NCBI RefSeq assembly: GCF_019578655.1
Contig: NC_063257.1
Location: 4,588,001-4,652,000, forward strand
Direction: 5' to 3'
DNA: 64,000 nucleotides
Origin: Ricinus communis
Taxonomy: Eukaryota; Streptophyta; Magnoliopsida; Malpighiales; Euphorbiaceae
Positions 11,971 through 23,150 of this stretch are shown here, in pieces. A program made the translations under genes and the position numbers. Positions within the stretch are counted from its first letter, which is position 1. Each line of letters opens with the position of its first letter. The notes beneath the pieces were generated by a model that saw nothing but the letters and a program-made list of their open reading frames with translations, was not told the DNA's origin and made no database searches.

Positions 11971-13720
11971 ACCAATCTCGGAGCTAAGCAAAAGAAACCA
12001 ATCAAAATGCAATATGAGTATTTTATAAGAACCATATGTTGTCCTAAAATTTGAACCCATATCTCTATAGTTTAGTAAAATGGGTACACTCGATGATAAA
12101 TATCAAATCAGTAATGATGACCTATTTCTCTGTATGCGGGTTTTATAGTTGTTCGAATGGGCCTTAAACGAAAGGAAATATGTTAAGAGGACCAAAAGGA
12201 AGAGTGAAGAGAATTATGAGGATATTAATGGGGATTTGCTGGGTGGTCTTCGCATATATTTCTATTTATAGTTTTCTACGTGAAATCTTACCAACCGCTA
12301 TGCTCGATCGAGTTGGGTATTTGGGTCATATGACTGCTCGGAGAGTAATTTGGGTATTCATATTTTCTTATTCTGCAAGTAATTAATTAACTTACAAACC
12401 AGGTGATTTAATTATGAATTAATTTGTATATAGTGCAACCAATTCCCATTTTTTAAACAAGTTATTATTACACTATCAACGGTTGTAGCCGCGATGTATA
12501 CAAAGTCCGAAAAGGAAAAATACAAGGTGCTAACAGCATTTCTATATCACATATATAATCTTAATATGAGCTACTGACTAATTACGTAAAGTAATAAAAA
12601 ATAAATGCTACGAAATGAAAATTATATGCAGAGGTAAAAAAAAAACACACGCACGCAGAAAGAGAAGTATCTATAGTAGTGAACTTGTGACCCCAAAAAA
12701 AAGAAAGAGAAAAAAAAGGAGAAATCTGTGGTAGCGGACAAAGAAAACAGTAAAGAATGATAATAATGTGCAGCAGCAGCAGCAGCAGAAGTAGAGAAGT
12801 ATCTACTGATGAAGAAGGGGGCCTAAGATGGAGGGGGTGGAGGGGGCCCCCTGCTTCAAACTGAAGAAACAAAATCCAGCTATTATTGCCTCTGTCTACT
12901 TACTCAGTTCCCCACCTCCCCACACCCCCACCACCTCCATTTTCCCCTTCTACATAACTCTATCTTTATTTTTCATATGCACCTTCAAACCATATTACAC
13001 TTTATTTTGGTCTACCCATTGAGCTAGTACCTCACCAGTTAAGTTTCTTTTGAATTGATGTTTTTCTAATTGAGCTTGTAGTTTTATATCAGCTTCTATC
13101 GTGTCCAAGAGTACCCCTTTCAGAAATTCTTGCAGTACAAAAGTTATGTATATGTACATATACAAATGTATATACATAAAATACATACATTTATATTAAT
13201 ATACATGCATAAGTACATATATAGAAACACAATTAAAAGAGGGGTGGGATAACATCGGGATGGCCCATCCCCATTGTTATTTTTGAGTGGTACACGTTAG
13301 ACCATCTATATTTTTTTGTTACTTGTAACCTTTTTTTGCTTATAATATATAACTAGTGCTACGAGCCACTTATCTTTCTTACTTTCCCTTATCTTCTTTT
13401 TGTCAATTTATAAATATTCTTGTCGCCATATCCCTATCTATATACCTATCTATCCTTGTATAACTCCATAACCATTTGTAATTGTGGCAAGGTTCTGTCA
13501 CTGTAATGTGTGGTGTGGCATCGCCATTTACTAGATCATCATCTCCTCTATTCATTTTCAAAGAAATTTCAACTGTAAATATCGATATACGACTATGACT
13601 TCTATTACTGTATTTATATACATATATAAAATGTATATACTATATATATATATATATAGTTATGCAAATCAATGCATTTTTAATTATGAGAATTATAAAC
13701 TGCATAAATAAAACTGCCTA

Positions 13721-13722
<2 letters not shown>

Positions 13723-13761
<39 letters not shown>
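13723..13761. repeat. (TA)n microsatellite
   Basis: A run of about 39 bp of alternating TA lies in the spacer, and shorter TA runs lie near 13632-13660. It is a simple repeat with no further content. Confidence 0.9.
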
Positions 13762-13764
<3 letters not shown>

Positions 13765-15933
13765 TAAGAAAGGAAAAAAGGCATTACGTGGTATTGTGCA
13801 TGCTAACCCTAATTCAAACACTCTCTCTTTTTGTACAGCCATGCAATAAGGTCAAAATTAACGATAAACTATATGAGAATGTAATATTGTAAATATAACA
13901 CTGTGATTGTCCACCTATGCAGTGAAGATCAATCATGAAAATTGTATATAACATAAAAAATAAATAAAAATAATTATCGCATAGAACAATAATAAAAACA
14001 TGAGATGCTATATGCAAGTTGAAAGTTAGAGACAGAGGTTTGGTCAGTCTTCGTGCACATTGGTACTGATGTACCGCAGTTCGGATAAATGGGGAGCCCC
14101 CTCCAAGTCCCCATTCAAAGAGGACAACTTTCGTTCCTTTCGATATCAATTTTGTACTATAAAATGGTCCTACTCTTTTCTCATTTACTGCCAAATAATA
14201 ACAACATTGAATTTTTACTTGAATCTCAATTATATACCTAATGTTTAAATTGTCTCACTTAGACTTTAATATTTGAGAAATAATTCAATTAAATCTTTTT
14301 CACTTAGATCCATTTAAATTCCTGCGAATTGGAGAATTTAATTGAAGTATTTTTCAAACACTTGAGTGAGAACTTTAAGCATTATAACAAAAGTACATGA
14401 CTTATCAGTACCTCTTACATTTTTTATTTTTTTATCAATATAATCCACTTACTTAATATTTATATATAAAAAAGTCTTCCAACATTATATATTAAATTCA
14501 TATATTAAAAGTTTAAAAAGAGCTTAGTTAAATTAGTTTTTATATGTACACGTATACATATAAGATAATATAAATTCAAAAAGCTATTTGAAATATAATA
14601 AAATTTTATTTGAATCGATAGAATTAATGGGATGAATAAGAATTATAAAATAATGGAATTAGAATCATAATTAAAGAGAGAATAAGTAATCCTAACTACT
14701 AATATATATGTTCTATTAATCTTATTGTTTTTGACCTCAACTTATTTATTTTTATCATTTTACCTATTCAATTAAGTTAGCAGAATAAATAAAAAGTTTA
14801 AAATAATTATGAGTTCTTTTCTTAGTGATATTTAGCTTAACATAAGAGCCAGCTTGCTTACATCTGAAGTATTCACTTAGACCGTTAACATTTAAAGTTA
14901 ATTCAATGAAAACCATTCTAACTGCACAATATTATGTTTCCAATTAAACTTGTAAATATTAAATGAATATATAATAATATTTAAGTCAAACTCAATTATT
15001 TAACATATTAAACCCAAATTTAAAACAAAGCATCTTAGTCTTAATAGACAGAACTGGACGTAACTGGGTTGATTGGCAGCCCTACAAAGTAGCCTAAGAA
15101 TAATTAATAGTAATATCTTTTTTATATGAGTGGAATCCTCTAACATTGGATATTTCCCATCAAAATCCATCATTCAGCAACACAAACTTTGAATCGAATA
15201 AGTTCAGGCCACGTGTCATGAACCATAATTTTCAGACTTTTTAAAATTCGATAAAGAGTTGATGATAACGTGACATGTGTATGGCATCTCCAGCTAACCC
15301 TTTTCTCAATTTAGGAGTCTACCTGATAGCGTAATTTTATGTGCCACAGAGGACCCATTTTCATAGACTAATAAACATAAACATGAGCCTTTCATAATGA
15401 AGCCGCCCCATTTCCCTATTGGTGGAAATAGTGGGAGCCTAAAGATTAATTAACTAAAACAAAACACTATAAAAAGCAGATAACAACAGAAATATATTAG
15501 AGATTTAATCATGCACCTAAAACTGGCTCACAGAATTGTCCTTTTTTCCCCATATATATATATATATGTCGAGTGCCCTTTATCTCCATATTTGAGTGAA
15601 GAGGAGGCTGTGGCCACTCCATGTTTTACCATAACTAGTGTTGGAGGACCCTTCTCATCTTTGGGAAAAAAGGATAACTTTTGACTCCAAGCATACCGCA
15701 ATTTCTTTTTTCTTTTTATTCTTTCCATTGCCGAAAGACACTCTTTTTCAACGTCTATTAACAAAAAGCCTATTACAAAATTTCTTTTATCTTTCAATCA
15801 CGTATTTATTTATTTCCTGATTAATTAACTGAATACTTTAATTTGAATAAAGTTTTAGATTCGAGTTTAATATTAATATTTTTATAATAGTATATATAGA
15901 AATTGCATTGTAAATTTGGAAGAGGAATTGTTT

Positions 15934-17946
15934 AAGATTGAGCTTCCGTCATGGAGGCCAATCTTGGACCTATGGAAGAGGAATTGTTTCTTTGGAACTG
16001 CTTTTGTAAGTGAATCTGCAAGTTGATCATTAGTATGTACATGTGTAACACGCAGTTGGTTTTGAGTTACTTGTTGTCTGATAAAGTGGAAATCCAGGGC
16101 AACATGTTTCATGCGTGAGTGGAAGACAGGGTTTCTGCAAAGATATGTGGCACTTTGATTGTCACAGTATATAGTTGGCGGTGATGGGAAGGGTTGATGC
16201 AGTTCTTTGAGTAAGTTCATGATCCAATTTAACTCAGCAGCGGTGGATGTGACAGAGCGGTACTCAACCTCAGTGGAGCTACGGGCAATGTTTGGATACC
16301 CAGCTTATAGGAGAAGCACCAAGGAATACTATAAATGCTAATGTAGATGTGAAATCATCTGGATTGCCAGCCCAATCAAAGTGTGAAAATGCATGAAGAG
16401 CAAGCCTGCTATTTTGTTTTAGATGTATGCCATGATGGGATGTACCATTGAGGTAGCGTAGGATGCGTTTAACAGCTGCCCAATGGGCGGTAGAGGGGTT
16501 ATGCATGAATTGAGACAATTTATTCACTAGGTATGAAATATCAGGGCGTGTAAGGGATAAGAATTGAAGTGAGCCAAGTATCTGTCGAAATTCTGTTAGG
16601 TCAGTTTTGGGGTGACCATCATGTAAGGTTAAGGCTACTTTAGTGGAGAGAGGGTGGGCATAGGTTTTGCATTGAGCATGTTTGTTTGGTTGAGTAGGTC
16701 AATAATGTATTTATGTTGTGATAAAAAGAGGCCTTGCGATGTTGGATGAGCTTCTAGGCCTAAGAAATAGTGAAGGGGACCGAGGTCTTTGAGGGAAAAG
16801 CGGGAAGCGAGGGACTGTATAAATATAGTAGTTGTGGTTGGGTGGTTGCCTGTGACGATGATGTCATCGACATAGACTAAAAGATATATGAGAACAGAAT
16901 TGTGATTATATATGAAGAGGGAGCTATCAGAGATAGAATTATGAAATTTATATTGGAGAAGGAATGATCGGAGTTCATGGTACCAAGCTCTGGGGGCTTG
17001 TCGCAGACCGTATATGGCTTTGTGTAGTTGACAGACATAAGTTGGTTTTTGGGGATCTTCAAAGCTAGGAGGTTATTGCATGAAAACAGAGTCAGTGATA
17101 GTGCCTTGAAGAAAAGCATTATTTATATCGAGTTGGCGTAATTCCCAACCATGATTAACTGCAATACTGATGATGAGGCGTATGGTGGTAGGCTTCCATC
17201 GGGTGAGCGTGTCGGAGAAATCAATACCGAGCCTATGGTGAAAACCCTTTGCTACGAGACGTGCTTTGTAGCGTGATATAGAACCATCTGGATTTGTTTT
17301 GAGGCGGAAGATCCATTTACATCCCACGACATTTTGGTGTGGATTAGGTGCAACAAGAGTCCATATATTATTTTTTTGAAGTGCAGTATATTCGGCATTG
17401 AGTGCATCCCGCCATTGAGGTATTTTTAGTGCTTGTTTGATTGTGGTGGGTTCCAGTGGAAGAGAGGGTGTTGTGGTAGTGTGTAGGTCAAGGATTTGGC
17501 GGGTTTTCAGTATGCTTGTCTTTGATCGGGTTGTGGAGGCAGAGTAATGGAAGTGGACGTTGGCAAGGTTTGAGAGGTTGTAGTGGAATTGAGTGGAGTT
17601 AGAAAGGGTGATATTGGTGAGGATATGTATGCTGGGGTATGAGATTGAGTTGGTTGTGGTAAGTTGTGTGGTGTAGAGTTGTGTGGATGAATGATAGGTA
17701 AAGATGGGTGGTTGGACGGAGTGGTTAGGCTTGGAAGATGTGGCGTGGATGTACTGTTGGGTTGGGAAGGTTCTGGTGGGTTGTGGGAGTGATTAGGTGT
17801 TGGGTCCCATAGAGACATGAGGTGTGGTGAGGCGGTAGGATTCTTCGGAGATGTCATTTTAAATGGAAATATTGTTCCACAAAACACTACATGTCTGCTG
17901 ACATAAGTGGTGGAGGTGGATGTATCATAGCAGAGGTAAGAGTTGT
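15934..17946 (-). pseudogene. copia pol: end of integrase, reverse transcriptase and RNase H (broken)
   Basis: The segment starts with the post-integrase motif YVSRHVVFCGTIFPF near 17855-17900 and continues through a Pro/Ser/Thr-rich linker. RT motifs follow: GCKWIFRLKTNPDGS and ARLVAKGF at 17240-17327, LDINNAFLQG near 17100-17125, and the catalytic YVDDIIVTG near 16850-16880. RNase H follows with YCDNQSATYL near 16150 and HVHTNDQLADSLTK near 16020. A frameshift near 16290 separates WVSKHCP from the expected ARSSTEVEYRSV segment, and another interrupts around 17070. It cannot make a functional polyprotein. Confidence 0.9.
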
Positions 17947-18682
17947 TGATGAGAACCCATGTAGCACAAGGAATCCTACTTCAACAAAGAATCCTAATTC
18001 CACTAAAGATCCTAATCCAGCAAGGAGTCCTGATGACATCAAGAGTTCAAGCGACAAAAGGAATCCTATTTCCACTAGGAATCCTAATCCAATTAGGAGT
18101 CCTACCAAGATTCAACTTTGATTAATTATATTTTATTCATGGATTAATGCCCAACGTGAAGACATGAAGATCAGATCTGATTTATGTTGAATTCAAGCCC
18201 AAACGTAAGGCCCAAGTCCAAGGTTGAATATTCAAAGTCAAAATAGGAGTTTTCTTTTAACAAGTCCAAGTCAAAATAGGAGTTTGCTACTCTTTTACTT
18301 CAAGATTTGTTTATTTAGGAGTCTTGGCCGCATATCCTAGTCATTCTAGGATTAGGATGATTTAAACTCTATAAATAGAGCTATGTAATTCTGCAAAAGC
18401 ATATATATATATATCTTTGATTGAATAGAAAACCTTGTTTTTGCTTAAAGAGTTTCTTTAAGTGTTTTTGAGATTAAAACTTATTGTTTAGGTTTTGATT
18501 TCACTTCTACCTTAATTTAATTCTATTAACTTGTTAGTTTCTAGGATTAATTAAGTTCATCCTATTGTAGCTATTGATCTTATTTCTTTATAAATAAGGG
18601 TGATAGTTCCACAAATATCTTTTGGCAAACCTTATAAGTATCGATCTTGGCGTGTATCCTTCTCTTCCTTAGAAGGTTTACA
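17947..18682 (+). repeat. 5' LTR of the nested element
   Basis: The LTR begins TGATGAGAACCCATG and ends with CA at 18681-18682, five bases before the PBS, giving 736 bp. It contains repeated AATCCTA words and a TATA-like CTATAAATAGAG at 18369-18380 that probably serves as the element promoter. The right end is set by the TG...CA rule and the adjacent PBS. Confidence 0.8.
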
Positions 18683-18687
18683 TCATT

Positions 18688-18699
18688 TGGTATCAGAGC
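18688..18699 (+). other. Primer binding site of the nested element
   Basis: TGGTATCAGAGC is complementary to the 3' end of initiator methionine tRNA. It lies five bases after the LTR terminus, the expected position for minus-strand priming. Confidence 0.85.
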
Positions 18700-19517
18700 T
18701 AGCTTACAAGGTTTGGTTACGTATCCTATTTGTTATCTTCATTGTTCTTCTACTCACATACTATTTTGTTTTCAGATTTCTTTTCATCTTCTTCTCTTTG
18801 TCAATTTGTTTGGTTAAAGTCTTCGAGAGGTTCTAGATAAATTGGTCTGTGGTATCTTTATTTTGTTATTTCATTTTCTTTAGTTTGCTTGATCAAAATC
18901 TTTGAGACGTTTCAATCAAATTAAGCTCTATGTGTTTTGTTACAAAAAAAAATATCAATCCATTAGTTTCTTCTTCTTTGTGATTCGTTTTTCTTGTCTA
19001 GAGTATTTTTTTTTATTCAATTCGTCTTCTTTGCTATTTTTAGAGTCCAATTCATTCGTTCCTTTTGCTTCTTAAGTGTTAAATACATTCTTTATTCTAC
19101 GTAAATCAAATCTGTCCTTTTCGTTTAATTTATTTATCAAAATTAGTTCGTCATTAATTCATCTTATTCTTGTGTATTTTATTGTGTTTAAAGTTAATCT
19201 TGGTCATTAAGTCTAGTATCGTTTACCTAGTTTGTGTTCTTGTATGTTCTAAATCTGATTCATTGGTTATTGAGTCGTTACAACTTTGGTTGTTAGGTAT
19301 TTGATTATTTTAGCCTCTATAAGTGCCAAAGAGTAGAGATTGAGTGGTACAAGGAAAATGGTGAGCTCATTAGAGGGTAAAAGCCTAATTGAGTGAAACA
19401 CAAGAGTAAATGTCTTTACTTTGAGTGTTAAACACGTGCGATTATGTGTAAGATATGTTTTGTCAAGAGGAGTTTGCTAGATGACGTCGAGATCTTGTTT
19501 ATCAATCTTATGATAGA

Positions 19518-19931
19518 TTGTGGGGACGAAAGAATGATGATTATTATGAAAAGTGTTTGCAAAATTTTTATAATCCTAAACCTAAGCCAAAGAAGATAGA
19601 AAGACAATCACGTCAAGATTTCATTGATGAACTTTCAAAGGATATAAAATCTTTAAGGAGTAGCCTTAAAAATAGTTTTGAAGATTTAAAGAGATTGGAA
19701 CATCTTGAAGATAAAGCTGAGTCTAAGCCATCTTTGGAAACTAATATTGATGATATAGAAAAGGTAAATTACTCTACTGAAGTCAATGAATATACAAAAG
19801 ACATAATGAATGAAGATGGTGAAAAAGATAAACTTTTGAGCGAAATCCAAAATGAAGAGATTATTAATGAAGATGAAGCAAAAGTTGAGCTAGTGAAGGA
19901 TGAAGATGTTTTACTTGATACTATTGATTGA
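19518..19931 (+). CDS. Small acidic, lysine-rich coiled-coil ORF of the nested element
   Basis: This frame encodes 137 residues, rich in Lys, Glu and Asp, with heptad-like stretches such as DELSKDIKSLRSSLKNSFED. I recognise no catalytic or zinc-knuckle motif, so it may be a gag remnant or an element-specific protein of unknown role. The same frame continues upstream to an ATG at 19455-19457, but an in-frame TGA at 19482-19484 breaks it. Similar charged ORFs occur in plant elements lacking pol. Expression and function are not supported here. Confidence 0.5.
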   Translation: MWGRKNDDYYEKCLQNFYNPKPKPKKIERQSRQDFIDELSKDIKSLRSSLKNSFEDLKRLEHLEDKAESKPSLETNIDDIEKVNYSTEVNEYTKDIMNEDGEKDKLLSEIQNEEIINEDEAKVELVKDEDVLLDTID

Positions 19932-20091
19932 ACATATTGATTTTATTAGCATTGAAAGTATTATTTGTTCCAAAGTTCTTCTAACAACTTTTGTGAAAGA
20001 TCTGCAGGTTGATAATGAGTTAGTATTGTTCTTTGAGATTATATGTTTGCTTCTTTCACAATATTCGAGCAAGATTCGAGGACGAATCTTT

Positions 20092-20107
20092 TCAAAGAAA
20101 GGGGGAA
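20092..20107 (+). other. Polypurine tract of the nested element
   Basis: The purine run AAAGAAAGGGGGAA ends directly against the TGATGAGAACCC start of the 3' LTR. That is the standard position for plus-strand priming, and it supports the + orientation of the element. Confidence 0.85.
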
Positions 20108-20636
20108 TGATGAGAACCCATGTAGCATAAGGAATCCTTCTTCAACAAAGAATCCTAATTCCACTAAAGATCCTAATCCAGCAAAGAGTCCTGATGACAT
20201 CAAGAGTTCAAGCGACAAAAGGAATCCTATTTCCACTAGAAATTCTAATCCAATTAGGAGTCCTACCGAGATTCAACTTTGATTAATTGTATTTCATTCA
20301 TGGATTAAAGCCCAACGTGAAGACATGAAGATCAGATCTGATTTATGTTGAATTCAAGCCCAAATGTAAAGCCCAAGTCCAAGGTTGAATATTCAAAGTC
20401 AAAATCCAAGTCAAAATCCAAGTCAAAATAGGAGTTTTCTTTTAACAAGTCCAAGTCAAAATAGGAGTTTGCTACTCTTTTACTTCAAGATTTTTTTATT
20501 TAGGAGTCTTGGCCGCATATCCTAATCATTCTAGGATTAGGATTATTTAAACTCTATAAATAGAGCTATGTAATTCTGCAAAAGCATATATATATATTTT
20601 TAATTGAATAAAAAATCTTGTTTTTGCTTAAAGAGT
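20108..20636 (+). repeat. 3' LTR of the nested element (right end missing)
   Basis: It aligns with the 5' LTR from its first base to GCTTAAAGAGT, which ends at 20636. Copia sequence then resumes immediately. The 229 bp matching 18454-18682 are missing. A 24-bp insertion at 20401-20424 consists of two copies of AAAATCCAAGTC. Other differences are scattered substitutions. Confidence 0.85.
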
Positions 20637-21868
20637 GGGTGTAATTTGGTGGTGGCATAAGGGCGAAGATATGGGTAGCAGAGGCAACCAAAGGGTCGAA
20701 GTTTGTTATAATTGGGAAGTTGGTGAAATAGTTTTTCATAAGGAGAATGGAACTTGAGGTGTGGCGTTGGCATACGGTTGATGAGGTAGACTGATGTTTG
20801 GAAAGCAGCTGTCCAATATTGTAATGGTAGGGAGGAATGGTGAAGAAGTGTGAGGCTAGTTTCGACTATATGTCGATGTTTCCTTTCAGCGATGCCAACA
20901 AGTTGGGGAGTGTATAGTGGTGACTGTAGGTGCTGAATCCCATGAGTTGAGAGAAAGTGAGAGAGGGCAATATATTCACCACCGCCATCGAGTATATGGT
21001 CTTTATTTTCACCTAAAAAAAATTTTCAATAAGAGTTTTGAACTTTGTGAATACATTAGTGACATCAGATTTTTGTTTTAGTGGATAAATCCAGCAAAAA
21101 TAACATAATATCTGAATTTGTCAAATGATGGAAAGGGAGCTGGACCTCAAACGTCTGTGTATATTATTTCAAGAGGAGATTTACATTGAATAGAATTTGT
21201 GCCAAATGGTAGTCTGTGGTTTTTATTACTAAGACAAGCATCACAGTGGACTGAACTAGAATTGCTTTGTGAGAGAACATTTTATTGGAAACTTGCAGAG
21301 AAGGTTGAAGGACGGATGGCCTAGCCGCTGGTGCCAAAGTGCTGAAGATATGTTGGTTGAAGTATGCAAGGTTGTGACGGGAGCGAGAGATGACTGGAGA
21401 GGCCATTCATAAACATCATTTTCATTCTGGCTGCGGACCAAGGATGCCCCATAGTCAGATCCTTGATAAGAAAAAAATCCGGAAAAAATTCAATAGAAGT
21501 AGAGTTAGTCTTATTGAATTTTGAGACGGACAAAAGATTGTTGGAAATATGCGGTGAACATAACACATTATTGAGTTGTTAGAGGAGGGTATAAAAGTGG
21601 AGCCTGTGTGTGTGATTGGAATAGCATTACCGTCTCCCACCGTGATGTCTTCGTTGCCATCATATTCAGAATGGACTGAAAGATTGTTCAGGTTTGATTT
21701 AATGTGATGGGAGGAGCCTGAATCGACTATCCAGGCGCTGCGTTTGTTGACTTCAGTGTTAGTGACATTTGCTTGGGGCCAATGTGGAATTGGAAATGGC
21801 TTTGGACGGGATCTGCAAAATTTTGCCGTATGTCCCACTTTGTCGCAAAGCTGACAGATTGGTCGTGG
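20637..21868 (-). pseudogene. copia gag zinc knuckle, protease and integrase (broken)
   Basis: On the minus strand the nucleocapsid zinc knuckle ICQLCDKVGHTAKFC (CX2CX4HX4C) lies at about 21815-21860. The aspartic protease core AWIVDSGSSHH lies near 21700-21740, and the GAG-pre-integrase motif WHQRLGHPSFNLL near 21310-21350. Integrase-derived sequence ending with FGCLCYPYLRPYA occupies 20640-20960. Stops and shifts separate these blocks. The left end is cut by the junction with the nested element. Confidence 0.85.
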
Positions 21869-22024
21869 GGTTGGGGGACGATTGGTACGCCATGAAGATG
21901 GAGATGATTGGTAGTTGTTGGGCTGGACAGAATTATAAAGTGAATAGGTGTTGGTGTATGGTGGGCGTGTGTTTTGGAAATAGGATTTTGATTGAGAGTT
22001 GGATCCACGGTTGTCATTGGCATT

Positions 22025-22807
22025 CTATTGACGAGGTTTTTGGTTGGAAGATCTTTGGGCATATTGTGCTGTGACGGGAGTTGTGGTTTTCTTACCTTCT
22101 TCTCTTTTAATGAAGGTTTCATGATCCAGAAGTTTGTCATGGAGTTCTTCAAAGGTCATGGCTGTCTCGCATGCTCGGATTGCAGCATTAATCTCATTGT
22201 AGTCACTGCTTAATCCATTCAGGGTATGTGCAACGATTTCAGCATCACTTAGAGGGTGGTCTATAAGGGCCAAGTCATCAACTGTTGTTTTGATTGCTTG
22301 CATGTAATCAGCAATGGAGAGTCCTTCTTGTGTTGTTTTCATTAATGTTCCCAAGAGGGTGAGCATTCTGGTGTTGGAGCGGTTGGCGAATGTGACTTCC
22401 AGTTTTGTCCAAGCTTCAGAGGAGGTTTTGCATGTTGAGATTAGTGGAGCAATGGTGCCAGCTAAGGAGGCTTGGATGGCTTGTAGTATTAGTTGATCCT
22501 GCCGTAGCCATAGTTTTTTCGTAGGAGATGCTTCATGATCAGGTGCTGAATTGTCTTGGTTGGTGGGCTCAAAAGGACATTGGTGAGTTCCATCAATATA
22601 GCCTAGTAGATCATATCCGAATAGGAGGTTGGAGAATTGAGAACGCCATGAGGCATAATTGCCACCTCGCGATAGTTTGAAGGGAATCTGAGTGGCCGTA
22701 TTAATCAAGATGAGGCCACTGTTATGGGAAGGATTATTAGTGGTAGAAGTGATGACAACCGTTGGTTCTGAAGATGAGACAGATTGTGAGCTAGGTGTTG
22801 ATGCCAT
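22025..22807 (-). pseudogene. copia gag (UBN2-like N-terminal part)
   Basis: The frame starts at an ATG at 22805-22807 encoding MASTPSSQSVSSSEP. It carries plant copia gag features, including PFKLSRGGNYASWRSQF and a conserved helical region ending near LLDHETFIKREEGK. A stop separates it from the zinc-knuckle part, which lies further left in another frame. Gag would package the element RNA, but this copy is not full length. Confidence 0.85.
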
Positions 22808-22900
22808 TAGGAATTGTGCAGATTGAGGAGCTGATTTGTAGGTAGACAAAGGAGGATAGAAACATTTATTTGTGAAGAAGTATGCTCTATTGACAGAGGT

Positions 22901-22912
22901 GCTCTGATACCA
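22901..22912 (-). other. Primer binding site of the copia element
   Basis: The minus strand reads TGGTATCAGAGC, complementary to initiator-Met tRNA. It lies two bases inside the LTR edge, which reads TGG at 22915 on the plus strand. Confidence 0.8.
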
Positions 22913-22914
22913 TA

Positions 22915-23150
22915 TGGAAAATAACACTAGTGAAGATGAAAGATATGTTTTATTGATGTGTTATAGTTTTCAATCAGATACATATATATACAGATTTACA
23001 ACTGAGTTAATTCCTATATACATAGAGTCACTACTTCAGCTAACTTGATTTGTGGAACTGAAAATGGTTAACATATCATGGCTGCTTTTTATCATGTGGA
23101 ATAGGTCTTTCAGATACCTCTTCTGAGGTTTTTATTTTCTTTTGATACAG
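22915..23150 (-). repeat. 5' LTR remnant of the copia element (outer edge approximate)
   Basis: The inner edge is fixed by the PBS at 22901-22912. The outer edge cannot be set because no second LTR copy exists in the window, so I stop near 23150, where no LTR-like feature remains. A TA-rich segment with CATATATATA at 22981-22990 could be its promoter. Confidence 0.45.

Larger units (their letters stand above)
10226..15889. other. Gene-poor spacer
   Basis: I find no gene here. Contents include T-rich tracts at 10327-10385 that may belong to the MATE 3' flank, a (CAG)6 run at 12771-12788, several TA microsatellites and decayed repeats listed separately. The small open frames at 12180-12386, 12582-12872 and 13814-14194 show no recognisable domain, and their composition follows local low complexity. 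The left edge of the copia relic lies near 15890. Confidence 0.6.
17947..20636 (+). mobile_element. Nested non-autonomous LTR retrotransposon (LARD-like)
   Basis: This element lies on the opposite strand inside the copia pol region. It has a full 5' LTR, an initiator-Met type PBS, a short internal region with a single small coding frame, a polypurine tract and a 3' LTR lacking its last ~229 bp. No protease, integrase or RT is encoded, so it would have depended on proteins supplied in trans. The total of about 2.7 kb with ~0.7-kb LTRs fits a small LARD-like element. The LTRs are still very similar, so the insertion is younger than the decayed copia host. Confidence 0.85.
15890..23150 (-). mobile_element. 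Degenerate Ty1/copia LTR retrotransposon, 3'-truncated and split by a nested element
   Basis: Reading the minus strand from right to left the order is LTR remnant, PBS, gag, zinc knuckle, protease, integrase, then an inserted element, then reverse transcriptase and RNase H. That domain order (integrase before RT) defines Ty1/copia. The PBS, TGGTATCAGAGC on the minus strand at 22901-22912, matches the 3' end of initiator-Met tRNA. Many frameshifts and stops interrupt all frames, so the copy is dead. No second LTR or polypurine tract follows RNase H, so the 3' end is deleted near 15.89 kb. The right-hand limit of the 5' LTR is uncertain (about 23150). Confidence 0.88.

Noticed and set aside
12180..12386. 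68-residue hydrophobic open frame
   Set aside because: It is isolated, with no domain, promoter or splice context. Chance is likely in an AT-rich spacer.
12800..12860. Possible G/C-rich hairpin (GGGGGCC against GGCCCCC) considered as a miRNA precursor
   Set aside because: The paired arms are short and unbalanced, the loop is small, and neither arm resembles a known plant miRNA.
17887..18125. Open frames with repeated NP and LGLLV words on both strands
   Set aside because: They come from the repeated AATCCTA words of the nested LTR and not from a repeat protein. The same pattern recurs at 20039-20282.
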